From DASQUK01 sp046723645 (GTDB lineage: Bacteria > Actinomycetota > Acidimicrobiia > Acidimicrobiales > VFJN01): DNA of 20,368 nucleotides. Each line of letters opens with the position of its first letter. Position 1 is the stretch's first letter. The stretch is taken from positions 1 to 20,368 of the forward strand of contig JBKOUY010000220.1 of the NCBI GenBank assembly GCA_046723645.1, written 5' to 3'. Below, in pieces: positions 1 to 7,297 of this stretch. Below the pieces are notes generated by a model. It was not told the origin of the DNA, made no database searches, and saw nothing but the letters and a program-made list of their open reading frames with translations. Made by a program: the position numbers and the translations under genes.

Positions 1-15
1 GATCCGGCGAGGCGA

Positions 16-780
16 TCAGCCGACCCAGCAGCCGCGGGCCTCGAGGACCGCCTTCAGCACGTCGGGCCGATCGGTCATGATCCCATCGACACCGAGGTCG
101 AACAGCCGCTGCATCTGGGCGGCGTCGTTGATCGTCCACACGTGCACCTGGAGGCCGCGGCGGTGGGCTGCGGCCACGAACCGGTCGTTCACGATCGTCA
201 CCCGCCCGTGCCGCACCGGGACCTGCACGCATGCCGCCGAGAACCGCCGTCCGGGCACACCCCGCGAGGCCAGGAGCAGCCGCCTGACCTGGCGGGGACC
301 CATCGACGTGCAGATCCGGTCGCCCAGCGCCGCCCGGACCCGATCCAGGCGGTCGTCCGAGAACGCGCCGACGCACACCCGGTCGATGCTGTCCGTGCGG
401 CGGATGAGCTCGACAAGCGGATCGACGGCAGCGTCGTTCTTGGGGTCGATGTTCACCCGGACGTCCGGCCAGGCGGTGAGGACGTCCTCGAGCAGCGGGA
501 TCTCGTGGCGGCCGCGCACCCGCGCCGCCCGCACGTCCGCCCACGGCAGGTCGCCGATCGCGCCGGTGCGGTCGGTCAGCCGGTCGAGGTTGTCGTCGTG
601 GAAGGCGACGAGTACGCCGTCGGCCGTGGCGTGGGTGTCGGTCTCCAGGTAGCGGTAACCGAGGGCGACGGCGGCCTCGAAGGACTCCATGGTGTTCTCG
701 CCCGTGCCCCCGTCGAAGTGGGCGCCCTGGTGGGCGAACGCGAGCGGGCCCGGCCACTCGAGGAAGGGGAAGCGAGCCAT
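16..780 (-). CDS. Glycerophosphodiester phosphodiesterase family protein
   Basis: Predicted to hydrolyse glycerophosphodiesters from phospholipid turnover to glycerol-3-phosphate and an alcohol. The 254-residue product has the GDPD TIM-barrel signature: a His-Gln-Gly near residue 17 (the family usually has His-Arg-Gly), ENT at 28-30, ExD at Glu46/Asp48 and HD at 61-62. The C-terminal strand reads VWTINDAAQM and then GVDGIMTDRPD, as expected for this fold. No signal peptide is seen, so it is probably cytoplasmic. The frame is open further upstream to 963, but those extra residues are Arg/Pro-rich shadow sequence of the divergent gene. The ATG at 780 is chosen because the fold begins right after it and a TACCGT -10 element lies 11 bases upstream. 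Family assignment is firm; the substrate is unknown. Confidence 0.9.
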   Translation of the reverse strand: MARFPFLEWPGPLAFAHQGAHFDGGTGENTMESFEAAVALGYRYLETDTHATADGVLVAFHDDNLDRLTDRTGAIGDLPWADVRAARVRGRHEIPLLEDVLTAWPDVRVNIDPKNDAAVDPLVELIRRTDSIDRVCVGAFSDDRLDRVRAALGDRICTSMGPRQVRRLLLASRGVPGRRFSAACVQVPVRHGRVTIVNDRFVAAAHRRGLQVHVWTINDAAQMQRLFDLGVDGIMTDRPDVLKAVLEARGCWVG

Positions 781-791
781 AGACGGGCGGG

Positions 792-797
792 ACGGTA
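792..797 (-). promoter_or_regulatory. -10 element of the phosphodiesterase gene
   Basis: Read on the minus strand this is TACCGT, 11 bases before the ATG at 780. It overlaps the plus-strand -10 of the aldehyde dehydrogenase by two bases. No convincing -35 is visible. Inferred from position and the same pattern at other starts in the window. Confidence 0.4.
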
Positions 798-801
798 GCT
801 T
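796..801 (+). promoter_or_regulatory. -10 element of the aldehyde dehydrogenase gene (leaderless)
   Basis: TAGCTT followed by eight bases and the ATG at 810. There is no Shine-Dalgarno sequence in the A-rich spacer, so transcription probably starts at or within a base or two of the start codon. Confidence 0.5.
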
Positions 802-809
802 CAAAAAAC

Positions 810-2234
810 ATGAGCGATGTGATCGGCGTGCCCATCGGTGACGAGCGGGTGACCACCGACGACGAGTTCGTGGTGGCTTCGCCCTACGACGGATCGGAGA
901 TCGGCCGGGTGCCCTCGTGCGGCGCCGTCCACGTCGATCGCGCGGTCGCGGTGGCGAAGGCACGGCTGGCCGAGCCCGTGCCGGCGCACGAGCGGGCGGC
1001 GATCCTCGACCGGGCGGCGACGCTCCTCGCCGAGCGCCAGGAGGACTTCGCGCGGACGATCGCCCAGGAGGCGGCCAAGCCGATCGGCACCGCCCGCATC
1101 GAGGCCGGCCGGGCGGTGGACACCTTCCGCTTCAGCGCGGTCGAGGCCCGCAGCCTCACCGGGGAGATGGTCCCCCTCGACGCCAGCGTCCCGGGCACCG
1201 GCAAGCTCGGGTTCACGCTGCGGGTGCCGGTGGGCGTGGTCGGCGCCATCAGCCCGTTCAACTTCCCGCTCAACCTCGTGAGCCACAAGGTGGCGCCCGC
1301 CATTGCCGCCGGCTGCCCCGTGGTGCTGAAGCCCGCGAGCCAGACGCCCCTGTCGGCGCTGGCGTTGGCGGGCCTCCTGCTGGACGAGTGCGGCCTCCCA
1401 CCGGGCTGGCTCAACGTCGTCACGGGCTCGGGCCGGGCGGTGGGCGACCCGCTGGTGACGCACGACGACGTCGCCCTCATCACGTTCACCGGCTCGCCCG
1501 AGGTGGGCTGGGGGATTCGCGAGCGGGCGCCCCGCAAGAAGGTCAACCTGGAGCTCGGGAACAACAGCCCGGTCATCATCGAGCCCGACGGCGACTGGCG
1601 GGGCGCGGCGGCCAAGCTCAGGGTCGCGGGCTTCAGCCATGCAGGCCAGTCGTGCATCTCGGCGCAGCGGCTTTACGTGCACCGCTCGATCCACGACGAG
1701 TTCGTAGCGGCGCTGGCCGACGAGGTCGCCACGCTGGTGGTCGGACCGCCGCTCGACGAGGCCACCGACGTGTCGGCACTGATCTCCCACGGCGACACCG
1801 ATAGGGTGAAAGGCTGGATCGACGACGCCGTCGCCGCCGGGGCGAAGGTGGCCGTGGGCGGCGACGTGGGCGACGACGGCGTGCTCCGACCCACGGTGCT
1901 CACCGGGGTGACAGCCGACATGAAGGTGTGCTCGACCGAGGTCTTCGGCCCGGTGGTGGGCGTGGCGGCCTACGACGGCCTGGACGAGGCGCTCGCCCTG
2001 GCCAACGACACCCGCTATGGCCTGCAGGCGGCGATATTCACCGGCCGCATCGAGGCCGCCCTGGCGGCGGCGCGCCAGCTCGACTTCGGCGGCGTGATGA
2101 TCAACGAGGTGCCGACGTGGAGGGCCGACCAGCAGCCCTATGGGGGCGTTCGCGACAGCGGCAACACGCGTGAGGGCCCCCGCTACGCAGTCCGGGAGAT
2201 GACGGAGCACCGGCTGGTCGTCATCCAGGCATGA
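810..2234 (+). CDS. NAD(P)-dependent aldehyde dehydrogenase family protein
   Basis: Oxidises an aldehyde to the acid with NAD(P)+ in the cytoplasm. The 474-residue length is typical. The oxyanion Asn151 lies in PFNFP, Lys174 in VLKPAS contacts the cofactor, TFTGSPEVG (225-233) follows, the general base Glu248 is in LELGNNSP, and the nucleophile Cys282 is in GQSCISAQR. The late EVFGPVV motif is present. The pattern is closest to the lactaldehyde/phosphonoacetaldehyde/GAPN-like branch rather than to betaine aldehyde dehydrogenases, but the substrate cannot be named from sequence. Its stop overlaps the next gene's start (ATGA), so the two are probably translated together. It diverges from the phosphodiesterase gene across only 29 bases. 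Confidence 0.92.
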   Translation: MSDVIGVPIGDERVTTDDEFVVASPYDGSEIGRVPSCGAVHVDRAVAVAKARLAEPVPAHERAAILDRAATLLAERQEDFARTIAQEAAKPIGTARIEAGRAVDTFRFSAVEARSLTGEMVPLDASVPGTGKLGFTLRVPVGVVGAISPFNFPLNLVSHKVAPAIAAGCPVVLKPASQTPLSALALAGLLLDECGLPPGWLNVVTGSGRAVGDPLVTHDDVALITFTGSPEVGWGIRERAPRKKVNLELGNNSPVIIEPDGDWRGAAAKLRVAGFSHAGQSCISAQRLYVHRSIHDEFVAALADEVATLVVGPPLDEATDVSALISHGDTDRVKGWIDDAVAAGAKVAVGGDVGDDGVLRPTVLTGVTADMKVCSTEVFGPVVGVAAYDGLDEALALANDTRYGLQAAIFTGRIEAALAAARQLDFGGVMINEVPTWRADQQPYGGVRDSGNTREGPRYAVREMTEHRLVVIQA

Positions 2235-2626
2235 CGGACACCGGGCCTCGCGGGCCGAGCCGGGTCTGGACGGTCGAGGAGGCCAACGCCGCGCTCGCGT
2301 GGGTGAGCGAGGTCGTGGCCCGGGTGCAGGGCCTCTGGGACGACTACCGCCGTCACTCCGTCCGGCGGGCCCGGCTGGCACGGCAGAACGGGCACGGCCT
2401 GGTGCCGGCCGACGCTGCCCCCATCCAGTCGTGCATCGACGAGCTAACGGCGGCGGGGATCGTGCTGCGGGACATCGAGCGGGGCCTCATCGACTTCCCG
2501 GCGCGTACCCCGAGCGGCAGGTGGTACTGGCTGTGCTGGCTGGCCGGGGAGGACGCCGTCAAGTGGTGGCACTGGCCCGAGGACGGCTTCGGCGGCCGCA
2601 CCCGCCTCGACCACCCACCCGAGTAG
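2231..2626 (+). CDS. DUF2203 domain-containing protein
   Basis: A 131-residue protein of unknown function. It opens with WTVEEANAAL, typical of DUF2203 proteins, has a helical middle region, and ends with the family signature WYWLCWLAGEDAVKWWHWPEDGF (residues about 98-120, Trp-rich). The start codon overlaps the stop of the aldehyde dehydrogenase by four bases (ATGA), so translational coupling is likely and the pair form one operon. There is no signal peptide or membrane segment. I know of no established biochemical role for the family. The only context clue is the coupling to the dehydrogenase, which is not enough to assign a pathway. Confidence 0.85.
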   Translation: MTDTGPRGPSRVWTVEEANAALAWVSEVVARVQGLWDDYRRHSVRRARLARQNGHGLVPADAAPIQSCIDELTAAGIVLRDIERGLIDFPARTPSGRWYWLCWLAGEDAVKWWHWPEDGFGGRTRLDHPPE

Positions 2627-2656
2627 CAGTCGGCATAGGGCGGGGGTTTGGGGGCA

Positions 2657-2740
2657 GGGGCTCCGCCGGAGCGCCCCAACGTCGCTCGATCCGGCTTTGC
2701 CGGTCGAGCGACAGGCAGGCGACGCCGCCGACAGGCGGCG
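2657..2740. repeat. Cluster of three GC-rich hairpins in a convergent gap
   Basis: Three consecutive inverted repeats lie downstream of the DUF2203 gene. The first (2657-2677) pairs CTCC with GGAG inside GGGG/CCCC. The second (2681-2712) pairs GTCGCTCGA plus CCGGC with GCCGG plus TCGAGCGAC around a TTT loop, with one bulged T. The third (2723-2740) pairs CGCCGCC with GGCGGCG around GACA. The G-rich lead-in at 2641-2660 resembles interspersed intergenic palindromic elements of high-GC bacteria. Copy number elsewhere cannot be seen from here. Confidence 0.6.
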
Positions 2741-2749
2741 GCCAAAGCC

Positions 2750-2778
2750 TCGTTTCGCAACCTCCGTTTGCGAAACGA
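2750..2778 (-). terminator. Hairpin just past the acyl-CoA synthetase stop codon
   Basis: A perfect 11-bp inverted repeat, TCGTTTCGCAA and TTGCGAAACGA, with a 7-base loop. It ends three bases from the stop codon of the minus-strand acyl-CoA synthetase. No T-run follows on either strand. It could end transcription from both sides of the convergent gap or stabilise transcript 3' ends. Confidence 0.5.
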
Positions 2779-2781
2779 CAC

Positions 2782-4332
2782 TCAGAGGATCCGGGTCTGA
2801 TGGCCCTTCCAGTACTCGTCCTTGAGGATGCGCTTGTAGAGCTTGCCGGTCGGGTGGCGTGGCAACTCGGCGCGGAAGTCGACCGTCCGGGGGCACTTCA
2901 CGTCCGCGAGGTGCTCGCGGCAATAGGCGACGAGCTCGCGCTCGAGGCCGGGCCCGGCGTCGTCCATCGACAGCGGCTCGACGACCGCCTTGACCTCCTC
3001 GCCGAACTCGTCGTTGGGGATCCCGAACACTGCCACGTCCGCCACTTTGGGGTGCATGGCCAGGACGTTCTCGGCCTCCTGCGGGTACACGTTCACGCCG
3101 CCCGTGATGATCATGTACGCCTTGCGGTCGGTCAGGTAGAGGAAGCCGTCGCCGTCGAGGTAGCCGACGTCGCCGAGCGTCGTCCACCCGTGGCCGCCCG
3201 GATCGTGGGCGGCCGCCGTCTTGTCGGGATCGTTGTGGTAGGTGAACTCGGCGCCGCCCCCGAAGTAGATCGTGCCCGGCTCACCCGGGGGCGCCTCGTT
3301 GCCGTCCTCGTCGAGGATGTGAACCTCGCCGAGGAGCGACCGGCCCACCGTGCCGCGGTGGGCAAGCCACTCCTCGCTGTTGCAGCACACGAAGCCGTTG
3401 CCCTCGGTGCCGGCGTAGTACTCGTACAGGATCGGCCCCCACCAGTCGATCATCTGCTCCTTGACCGCCACCGGGCACGGGGCGGCGGCGTGCACGGCCA
3501 CCTGGAGCGACGACAGGTCGTGCCGCTGGCGCACCTCGTCCGGCAGCTTGAGCATGCGGATGAACATCGTCGGCACCCACTGGCTGTGTGTCACGCGGTG
3601 CCGCTCGATCAGCGCCAGGGCATCGGCGGGGTCGAAGTGCTCCATGACGACCGCGGTGCCGCCGAGGCGGTGGACGGCCATCGTGAAGCGCAGTGGCGCC
3701 GAGTGGTACAGGGGGGCGGGGGAGAGGTACACGGTGTCGGCGGTGCCGCCGTAGAGGCCCGCCAGCAGCAGGTGCACGGCATCGGCGCTGCCGACCGGCG
3801 CGCCCGACAGCGGCGCCTCGATGCCCTTGGGACGCCCGGTGGTGCCGGACGAGTACAGCATGTCCCGACCCTCGGTCCGCTCCTCGGGGAGCGGGGTTGC
3901 CGGCTGGGCCGCGATGGCCTCCTCGTAGGGCTCGTAGCCGTCGACCGTGCCGTCCATCATGAACGGCCTGACGTCGTCCGCCAGCACGTTCACCAGCTCG
4001 GCGGCCTGGTCGGCCTTGTACGCGGACGTCACGAACGCCTGCGCACCGCAGTCCTCGACGATGTAGGCCATCTCGTCGGTGGTGAGCCGCGAGCTCATCG
4101 CCGTGTAGTAGAGCCCGGCGTAGTACGCCCCCCAGGCGAGCGCGTGGAACCGCGGATGGTTCTCGACGCAGAACGCCACGTGGTCGCCGGGCCGGAGGCC
4201 CAGCGACCGGAACAGGTGCGACACCTGGTTCGCTTCGGCGTCGAGCTCGCGGTACGAGACGACCCGACCCGAGCCGCCCATGACGACCGCGGGCTTGTCG
4301 GGGGTGGTCTCTGCGAAGGCGCCGGGGAACAT
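2782..4332 (-). CDS. AMP-dependent acyl-CoA synthetase/ligase (ANL superfamily, FadD-like)
   Basis: Activates a carboxylic acid, probably a fatty acid, through an acyl-adenylate to the CoA thioester. The 516-residue product contains the ATP-binding loop YSSGTTGRPKG (160-170), the YEYYAGTEG adenylate motif (303-311), GDVGYLDGDGFLYLTDRK at 387-404 (ribose-binding Asp388 and hinge), GGVNVYPQEAE (411-421) and the C-terminal PTGK lysine at residue 497. The order and spacing match intact ANL ligases. The frame is open for 189 more codons upstream, but that part is shadow sequence of the divergent SirB1 gene. The ATG at 4332 fits the family N-terminus (AFAETTPDKPAVV) and has a TACCGT element eight bases upstream. 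Chain-length preference is not deducible. Confidence 0.9.
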   Translation of the reverse strand: MFPGAFAETTPDKPAVVMGGSGRVVSYRELDAEANQVSHLFRSLGLRPGDHVAFCVENHPRFHALAWGAYYAGLYYTAMSSRLTTDEMAYIVEDCGAQAFVTSAYKADQAAELVNVLADDVRPFMMDGTVDGYEPYEEAIAAQPATPLPEERTEGRDMLYSSGTTGRPKGIEAPLSGAPVGSADAVHLLLAGLYGGTADTVYLSPAPLYHSAPLRFTMAVHRLGGTAVVMEHFDPADALALIERHRVTHSQWVPTMFIRMLKLPDEVRQRHDLSSLQVAVHAAAPCPVAVKEQMIDWWGPILYEYYAGTEGNGFVCCNSEEWLAHRGTVGRSLLGEVHILDEDGNEAPPGEPGTIYFGGGAEFTYHNDPDKTAAAHDPGGHGWTTLGDVGYLDGDGFLYLTDRKAYMIITGGVNVYPQEAENVLAMHPKVADVAVFGIPNDEFGEEVKAVVEPLSMDDAGPGLERELVAYCREHLADVKCPRTVDFRAELPRHPTGKLYKRILKDEYWKGHQTRIL

Positions 4333-4340
4333 GGCCCGGC

Positions 4341-4346
4341 ACGGTA
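4341..4346 (-). promoter_or_regulatory. -10 element of the acyl-CoA synthetase gene (leaderless)
   Basis: On the minus strand it reads TACCGT, then eight bases, then the ATG at 4332. There is no Shine-Dalgarno sequence, which supports a leaderless transcript and the chosen start. Confidence 0.5.
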
Positions 4347-4399
4347 GTGGCCCCGTGACCGGGGACACACTCCGGGGCGGGAGTCGGCGGTGGCGCCGG

Positions 4400-4405
4400 T
4401 AGCCT
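4400..4405 (+). promoter_or_regulatory. -10 element of the SirB1-like gene (leaderless)
   Basis: TAGCCT, eight bases, then the GTG at 4414. The spacing matches the aldehyde dehydrogenase, gcvH and DUF151 starts. No -35 match is clear. Confidence 0.5.
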
Positions 4406-4413
4406 GAGCCGAA

Positions 4414-5190
4414 GTGGACATCACCGACCGGTTCGCCGAGCTGGTGCGCGGTCCGGAGGAGCGATGCCAGCTCGATCTGGGGGCCCTCTTGATCGCCGCC
4501 CACGCCCGACGCGACCTCGACGTCGACGACCAGCTCCAGCGGCTCGACGAGTTGGCCGACGGCTGCCCAGGCTCCGACGTCGAGGCCCTCACGGCCCACC
4601 TGTGCGGCACTCTCGGCTTCCGGGGCGACACCGACGACTACAGCGACCCGCGCAACTCGTTGCTCGACGTCGTGCTGGACCGGCGCCTCGGCATTCCCAT
4701 CTCGCTGTCCGTCGTGGTGCTGGAGGTTGGCCGGCGGCTCGACATCCCCCTCCAGGGCGTCGGCATGCCGGGGCACTTCCTGGTCCGAGACGCCAAGGAT
4801 CACGACGTGTTCGTGGACCCGTTCCACCGGGTGCAGCTCGACCGGGCGGGGTGCCAGGAGCTCTTCACGAAGCTCCATGGCAGCAAGGCCCGGTTCCACG
4901 CCCGATTCCTCGACCCGGTCGGGCCCCGGGCGATCATGGCGCGCATGCTCACGAACCTGCAGCGGTCGTTCGTCGGCCGGGGCGACCGGGCCGGCGCGCT
5001 GTGGTCGCAGTGCCTGCGGGTGCTCGTACCTGGCACGACCGTCACCGACCGGCGCCAGCTTGCCGCCATGCTCGCCGCCAACGGCCGTTTCGACTCCGCC
5101 GCCCAGGAGCTCGACGCCATCGCGGAGGAGGGCCTGGGCGGTGTCCGCGACCGCATCGCGGCCACCGCGATGCGCGCCAAGCTCAACTGA
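4414..5190 (+). CDS. SirB1 family protein (transglutaminase-like core, tetratricopeptide tail)
   Basis: A 258-residue protein of the SirB1/transglutaminase-like family (Transglut_core2). The signature runs from NSLLDVVLDRRLGIP at residue 81, through the helix SLSVVVLEVGRRL, to GVGMPGHFLVR with His121 and VDPF with Asp135. The classical transglutaminase Cys position is not evident, as is common in this family, so enzymatic activity is doubtful. The last 70 residues are helical and resemble the TPR-like tail of SirB1 proteins. Its precise role is unknown. The GTG start is supported by the -10 hexamer eight bases upstream and by a normal family N-terminus. It runs convergently into the HIT gene with a gap of 21 bases and no visible terminator. 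Confidence 0.8.
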   Translation: MDITDRFAELVRGPEERCQLDLGALLIAAHARRDLDVDDQLQRLDELADGCPGSDVEALTAHLCGTLGFRGDTDDYSDPRNSLLDVVLDRRLGIPISLSVVVLEVGRRLDIPLQGVGMPGHFLVRDAKDHDVFVDPFHRVQLDRAGCQELFTKLHGSKARFHARFLDPVGPRAIMARMLTNLQRSFVGRGDRAGALWSQCLRVLVPGTTVTDRRQLAAMLAANGRFDSAAQELDAIAEEGLGGVRDRIAATAMRAKLN

Positions 5191-5211
5191 GCCGCAGGGT
5201 CGGCGCGCCGA

Positions 5212-5655
5212 TCAGGTGTGGGTGGTGGCGGCGGCGTCCACCCGGTCGCCGTGGCCCAGGTCGCGCAGGGCTTCGCGCAGGCGGTCGGCGGCGGCGTCTA
5301 GCGCCGCAGGATCGGGATCGTGATCCGCCCTGCTGAACGACAGCTCGGCCTCGACGTCGATGGGGACGAGGTGGAGGTGGCAGTGTGGGACCTCGAGCCC
5401 GGCGATGATCATGCCGATGCGCCGGGGCGTGAACGCCTGCGTCTGCGCCCGGCCGACCTCTCTGGCGACCAGCATCAGGTGCGCCGCCAGGTCGGCGTCG
5501 AGGTCGATCCAGTGGTCGACCTCCTCGAGGGGCACGACCAACACGTGCCCCGGCGTGATCGGGGCGATGGTGAGGAACACCACCGCCCGCTCGTCGCGCC
5601 ATACGAACCGGCCCGGGATCTCGCCCTCGATGATCTTGGTGAACAACGTCGCCAT
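5212..5655 (-). CDS. HIT family nucleotide hydrolase/transferase
   Basis: A histidine-triad protein of 147 residues, expected to hydrolyse or transfer nucleotidyl groups (for example dinucleoside polyphosphates or adenylyl conjugates). The active-site triad is HCHLHLVP with His91, His93 and His95. The N-terminus FTKIIEGEIP and the central TPGHVLVVPLEEV are classic for the family. The ATG at 5655 is chosen because the family begins there and a TACTGT element lies seven bases upstream; 48 further upstream codons are shadow sequence. The neighbouring divergent gene is a CDP-alcohol phosphatidyltransferase. In mycobacteria a HIT gene also adjoins pgsA1, so the association may not be chance. The substrate is not known. 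Confidence 0.88.
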   Translation of the reverse strand: MATLFTKIIEGEIPGRFVWRDERAVVFLTIAPITPGHVLVVPLEEVDHWIDLDADLAAHLMLVAREVGRAQTQAFTPRRIGMIIAGLEVPHCHLHLVPIDVEAELSFSRADHDPDPAALDAAADRLREALRDLGHGDRVDAAATTHT

Positions 5656-5662
5656 GTCAAGG

Positions 5663-5668
5663 ACAGTA
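5663..5668 (-). promoter_or_regulatory. -10 element of the HIT gene (leaderless)
   Basis: Minus-strand TACTGT, seven bases before the ATG at 5655, with no Shine-Dalgarno sequence between. Confidence 0.42.
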
Positions 5669-5744
5669 CGAGTCGGTCGCAGACCGAGGCCATCAGGGGC
5701 GGCGGGTGGGGTCGGGCCGGACAGTAGGGCGCGGTGTGCCCACC

Positions 5745-5750
5745 TAGGCT
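5745..5750 (+). promoter_or_regulatory. -10 element of the CDP-alcohol phosphatidyltransferase gene
   Basis: TAGGCT followed by ten bases and the ATG at 5761. It argues for the ATG at 5761 over an in-frame ATG at 5734, which lies upstream of this element and would place it inside the coding region. Confidence 0.45.
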
Positions 5751-5760
5751 TTCGCAGCGC

Positions 5761-6375
5761 ATGGAGGGCACGACCCCCGACGCGGTGACCCGCGGCCACG
5801 CCCGCGACGTGCTCACCCTGCCCAACGTGATCACTCTGGCCCGCCTGGCGTGCCTCCCGGTGTTCCTGTGGCTCCTGTTAGGCAAGGAGGACCGCGCCGC
5901 CGCCGCGGCGCTCCTCGCCGTCCTCGGGATCACCGACTGGGTCGACGGGTACCTCGCACGGCACCTCGGCCAGGTGACCGAGCTCGGCAAGATCCTCGAC
6001 CCGGTGGCCGATCGCCTGCTGTTCTTCGTCGGCGCCGGCGGGATCCTCATCGACGGCTCGGTGCCCGCCTGGTTCGCAATGATCGTGCTGGTGCGGGAGG
6101 TGCTGGTGGGTGGCGCCACCATCGTCCTCGCACTGCTCGGGGCCCGGCGCATCGACGTGACCTGGTTCGGCAAGGCCGGGACGTTCGGGCTGATGATCGC
6201 CTTCCCGCTGTTCCTCGCCAGCCACTCGGACCTGTCGTGGGCCGACACCGCCGGGGTGCTGGCCTGGGTGGCCGGGATCCCCGGCCTGGCGCTCAGCCTG
6301 TACGCGGCCGTGTGCTACGTGCCGATCGCTCGGCGCGCGCTCCGGGAGGGTCGGGCGGTACCGTCGGGAGGATGA
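5761..6375 (+). CDS. CDP-alcohol phosphatidyltransferase family membrane protein
   Basis: An integral-membrane enzyme that transfers a phosphatidyl group from CDP-diacylglycerol to an alcohol. The 204-residue product carries the complete catalytic signature: Asp59, Asp62-Gly63, Ala66-Arg67, Gly76, Asp80 and Asp84. Hydrophobic segments are clear at about 21-41, 46-60, 86-98, 103-127, 145-160 and 170-190. The family includes phosphatidylglycerophosphate, phosphatidylinositol-phosphate and cardiolipin synthases, and the acceptor cannot be chosen from sequence alone. Its place upstream of the guanylyltransferase and gcvH-garA-MerR genes matches M. tuberculosis Rv1822 (pgsA2). The stop overlaps the start of a 19-codon ORF (ATGA), suggesting that a coupled downstream gene was once present. 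Confidence 0.88.
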   Translation: MEGTTPDAVTRGHARDVLTLPNVITLARLACLPVFLWLLLGKEDRAAAAALLAVLGITDWVDGYLARHLGQVTELGKILDPVADRLLFFVGAGGILIDGSVPAWFAMIVLVREVLVGGATIVLALLGARRIDVTWFGKAGTFGLMIAFPLFLASHSDLSWADTAGVLAWVAGIPGLALSLYAAVCYVPIARRALREGRAVPSGG

Positions 6376-6431
6376 GCGACCGGCTGCGCGCCGGGGGTCG
6401 TCGTTCTCGTTCGATCGCGGCCGCTCGCTAG
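6372..6431 (+). pseudogene. 19-codon ORF stub coupled to the phosphatidyltransferase
   Basis: Starts with an ATG overlapping the upstream stop (ATGA) and preceded by GGGAGG. It encodes a basic peptide beginning MSDRLRAGG and ends at TAG. The arrangement is typical of the second gene of an operon, but the reading frame ends at once, just where the accessory insert begins. I read it as the 5' end of a gene cut off by an insertion or deletion. It could also be a fortuitous ORF. Confidence 0.35.
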
Positions 6432-6589
6432 TCCCACCGGTAGGCAACGTCCTCGTATCCGTCGCCGGTGTTGTCGATCTCACGTGGTACCGACTGTCTT
6501 CGTCCGGCGCGATCGTCGAGGCAGTGTGGGCGAGCTGGGTAGGGCCGGGGTTCGCCGCCGCCACCGAAGCTCGAAGATCTGTCGGGTCA

Positions 6590-7225
6590 TCAGGTCACGC
6601 AGTCGGAGTCGTTCGTTCGGACGACCAGGAACTGATATTTCCAGGTGGACTCCGTGTCCCGCGTCCAGGTATCGAACTCCAAGACCCGCCCGTACGGCTC
6701 GAGCATCGCCCGAACTCGATCGTCGCTACGACGGCTGAAGAATCGCTTCGGCACGATCGTGTCCCACTCGGCGATCTCTTCGATGTCCGTGGGAGCACCC
6801 CACAACCCGATTGCGAGCAACCCGCCGGGGCGGATCACTCGGCATATTTGCGTCAGCGCAGCGTCGAAACGCTCGTTGGGAATGTGCACGAGCGTGCTCA
6901 TCGTCCATCCAGCGGCGAAGGCTCCCTCCGGAAAAGGAAGCGCATACACCGACGCTCTCAGAGCCCCGACGCCATTGGCATGCGCGAGGCGAACATGAGC
7001 TGAGCTCAGGTCGATGCCAACGACGCCGATCCCCGCGTCCAAAAAGGCTGCCGCATCTCGGCCCGGACCAGTACCAACCTCGACCACCGTCGACGCATCC
7101 TCACTACGCATCCGTGCAACGAACGCGTCGCGCCGCGCTACACGGTGCGGATCGATCGCTCGATTCGCACGCACCACAGCCTCTTGGTCGTAATACAGAG
7201 CGAGATCAGCTTCGGCACGTCGCAC
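6590..7225 (-). CDS. Class I SAM-dependent methyltransferase
   Basis: A 211-residue methyltransferase of the Methyltransf_11/25 type. SAM-binding motif I is VVEVGTGPGRD (47-57), the acidic end of strand 2 is VVGIDLS (68-74), and motif III/IV is PFPEGAFAAGWTMSTLVHI (97-115), followed by RPGGLLAIGLW (132-142). The substrate is unknown. Codons are unlike those of its neighbours: TAT, GCT, GTT, ACT, CAT, TTT and AGA are frequent here but scarce around it, which suggests transfer. The start is uncertain. The GTG at 7225 gives the normal family N-terminus (YYDQEAVV), but the frame continues in phase to a GTG at 7354 and would then carry a recombinase-like N-terminus. Two consecutive TGA stops end it. 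Confidence 0.75.
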   Translation of the reverse strand: MRRAEADLALYYDQEAVVRANRAIDPHRVARRDAFVARMRSEDASTVVEVGTGPGRDAAAFLDAGIGVVGIDLSSAHVRLAHANGVGALRASVYALPFPEGAFAAGWTMSTLVHIPNERFDAALTQICRVIRPGGLLAIGLWGAPTDIEEIAEWDTIVPKRFFSRRSDDRVRAMLEPYGRVLEFDTWTRDTESTWKYQFLVVRTNDSDCVT

Positions 7226-7297
7226 GCGCTCTGATTGCCCAGTGAGACTGGCGGGGGGCCAGCAGGTCTGGGATCCACCGGGCTGCTGGTGAGTGAG

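Noticed and set aside
801..2381. 526-codon minus-strand open frame opposite the aldehyde dehydrogenase
   Set aside because: It is the antisense of an intact enzyme gene, is rich in Arg/His/Gly/Pro low-complexity sequence, and matches no family. Long antisense frames are expected in DNA of this composition.
2299..4347. 682-codon plus-strand open frame
   Set aside because: It overlaps DUF2203 in another frame, crosses the hairpin cluster and lies antisense to the acyl-CoA synthetase. No domain features are present.
5850..6431. 193-codon frame overlapping the phosphatidyltransferase
   Set aside because: It is a +1 shadow. Only its last 19 codons, after the ATGA, could be translated, and they are listed separately.
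6428..6586. 52-codon frame on the minus strand ending in DGYEDVAYRWD, directly after the methyltransferase's double TGA
   Set aside because: The ending looks protein-like, but the frame is simply the read-through phase after two stops and has no start codon or ribosome-binding site. It may be a gene remnant, but I cannot support it.
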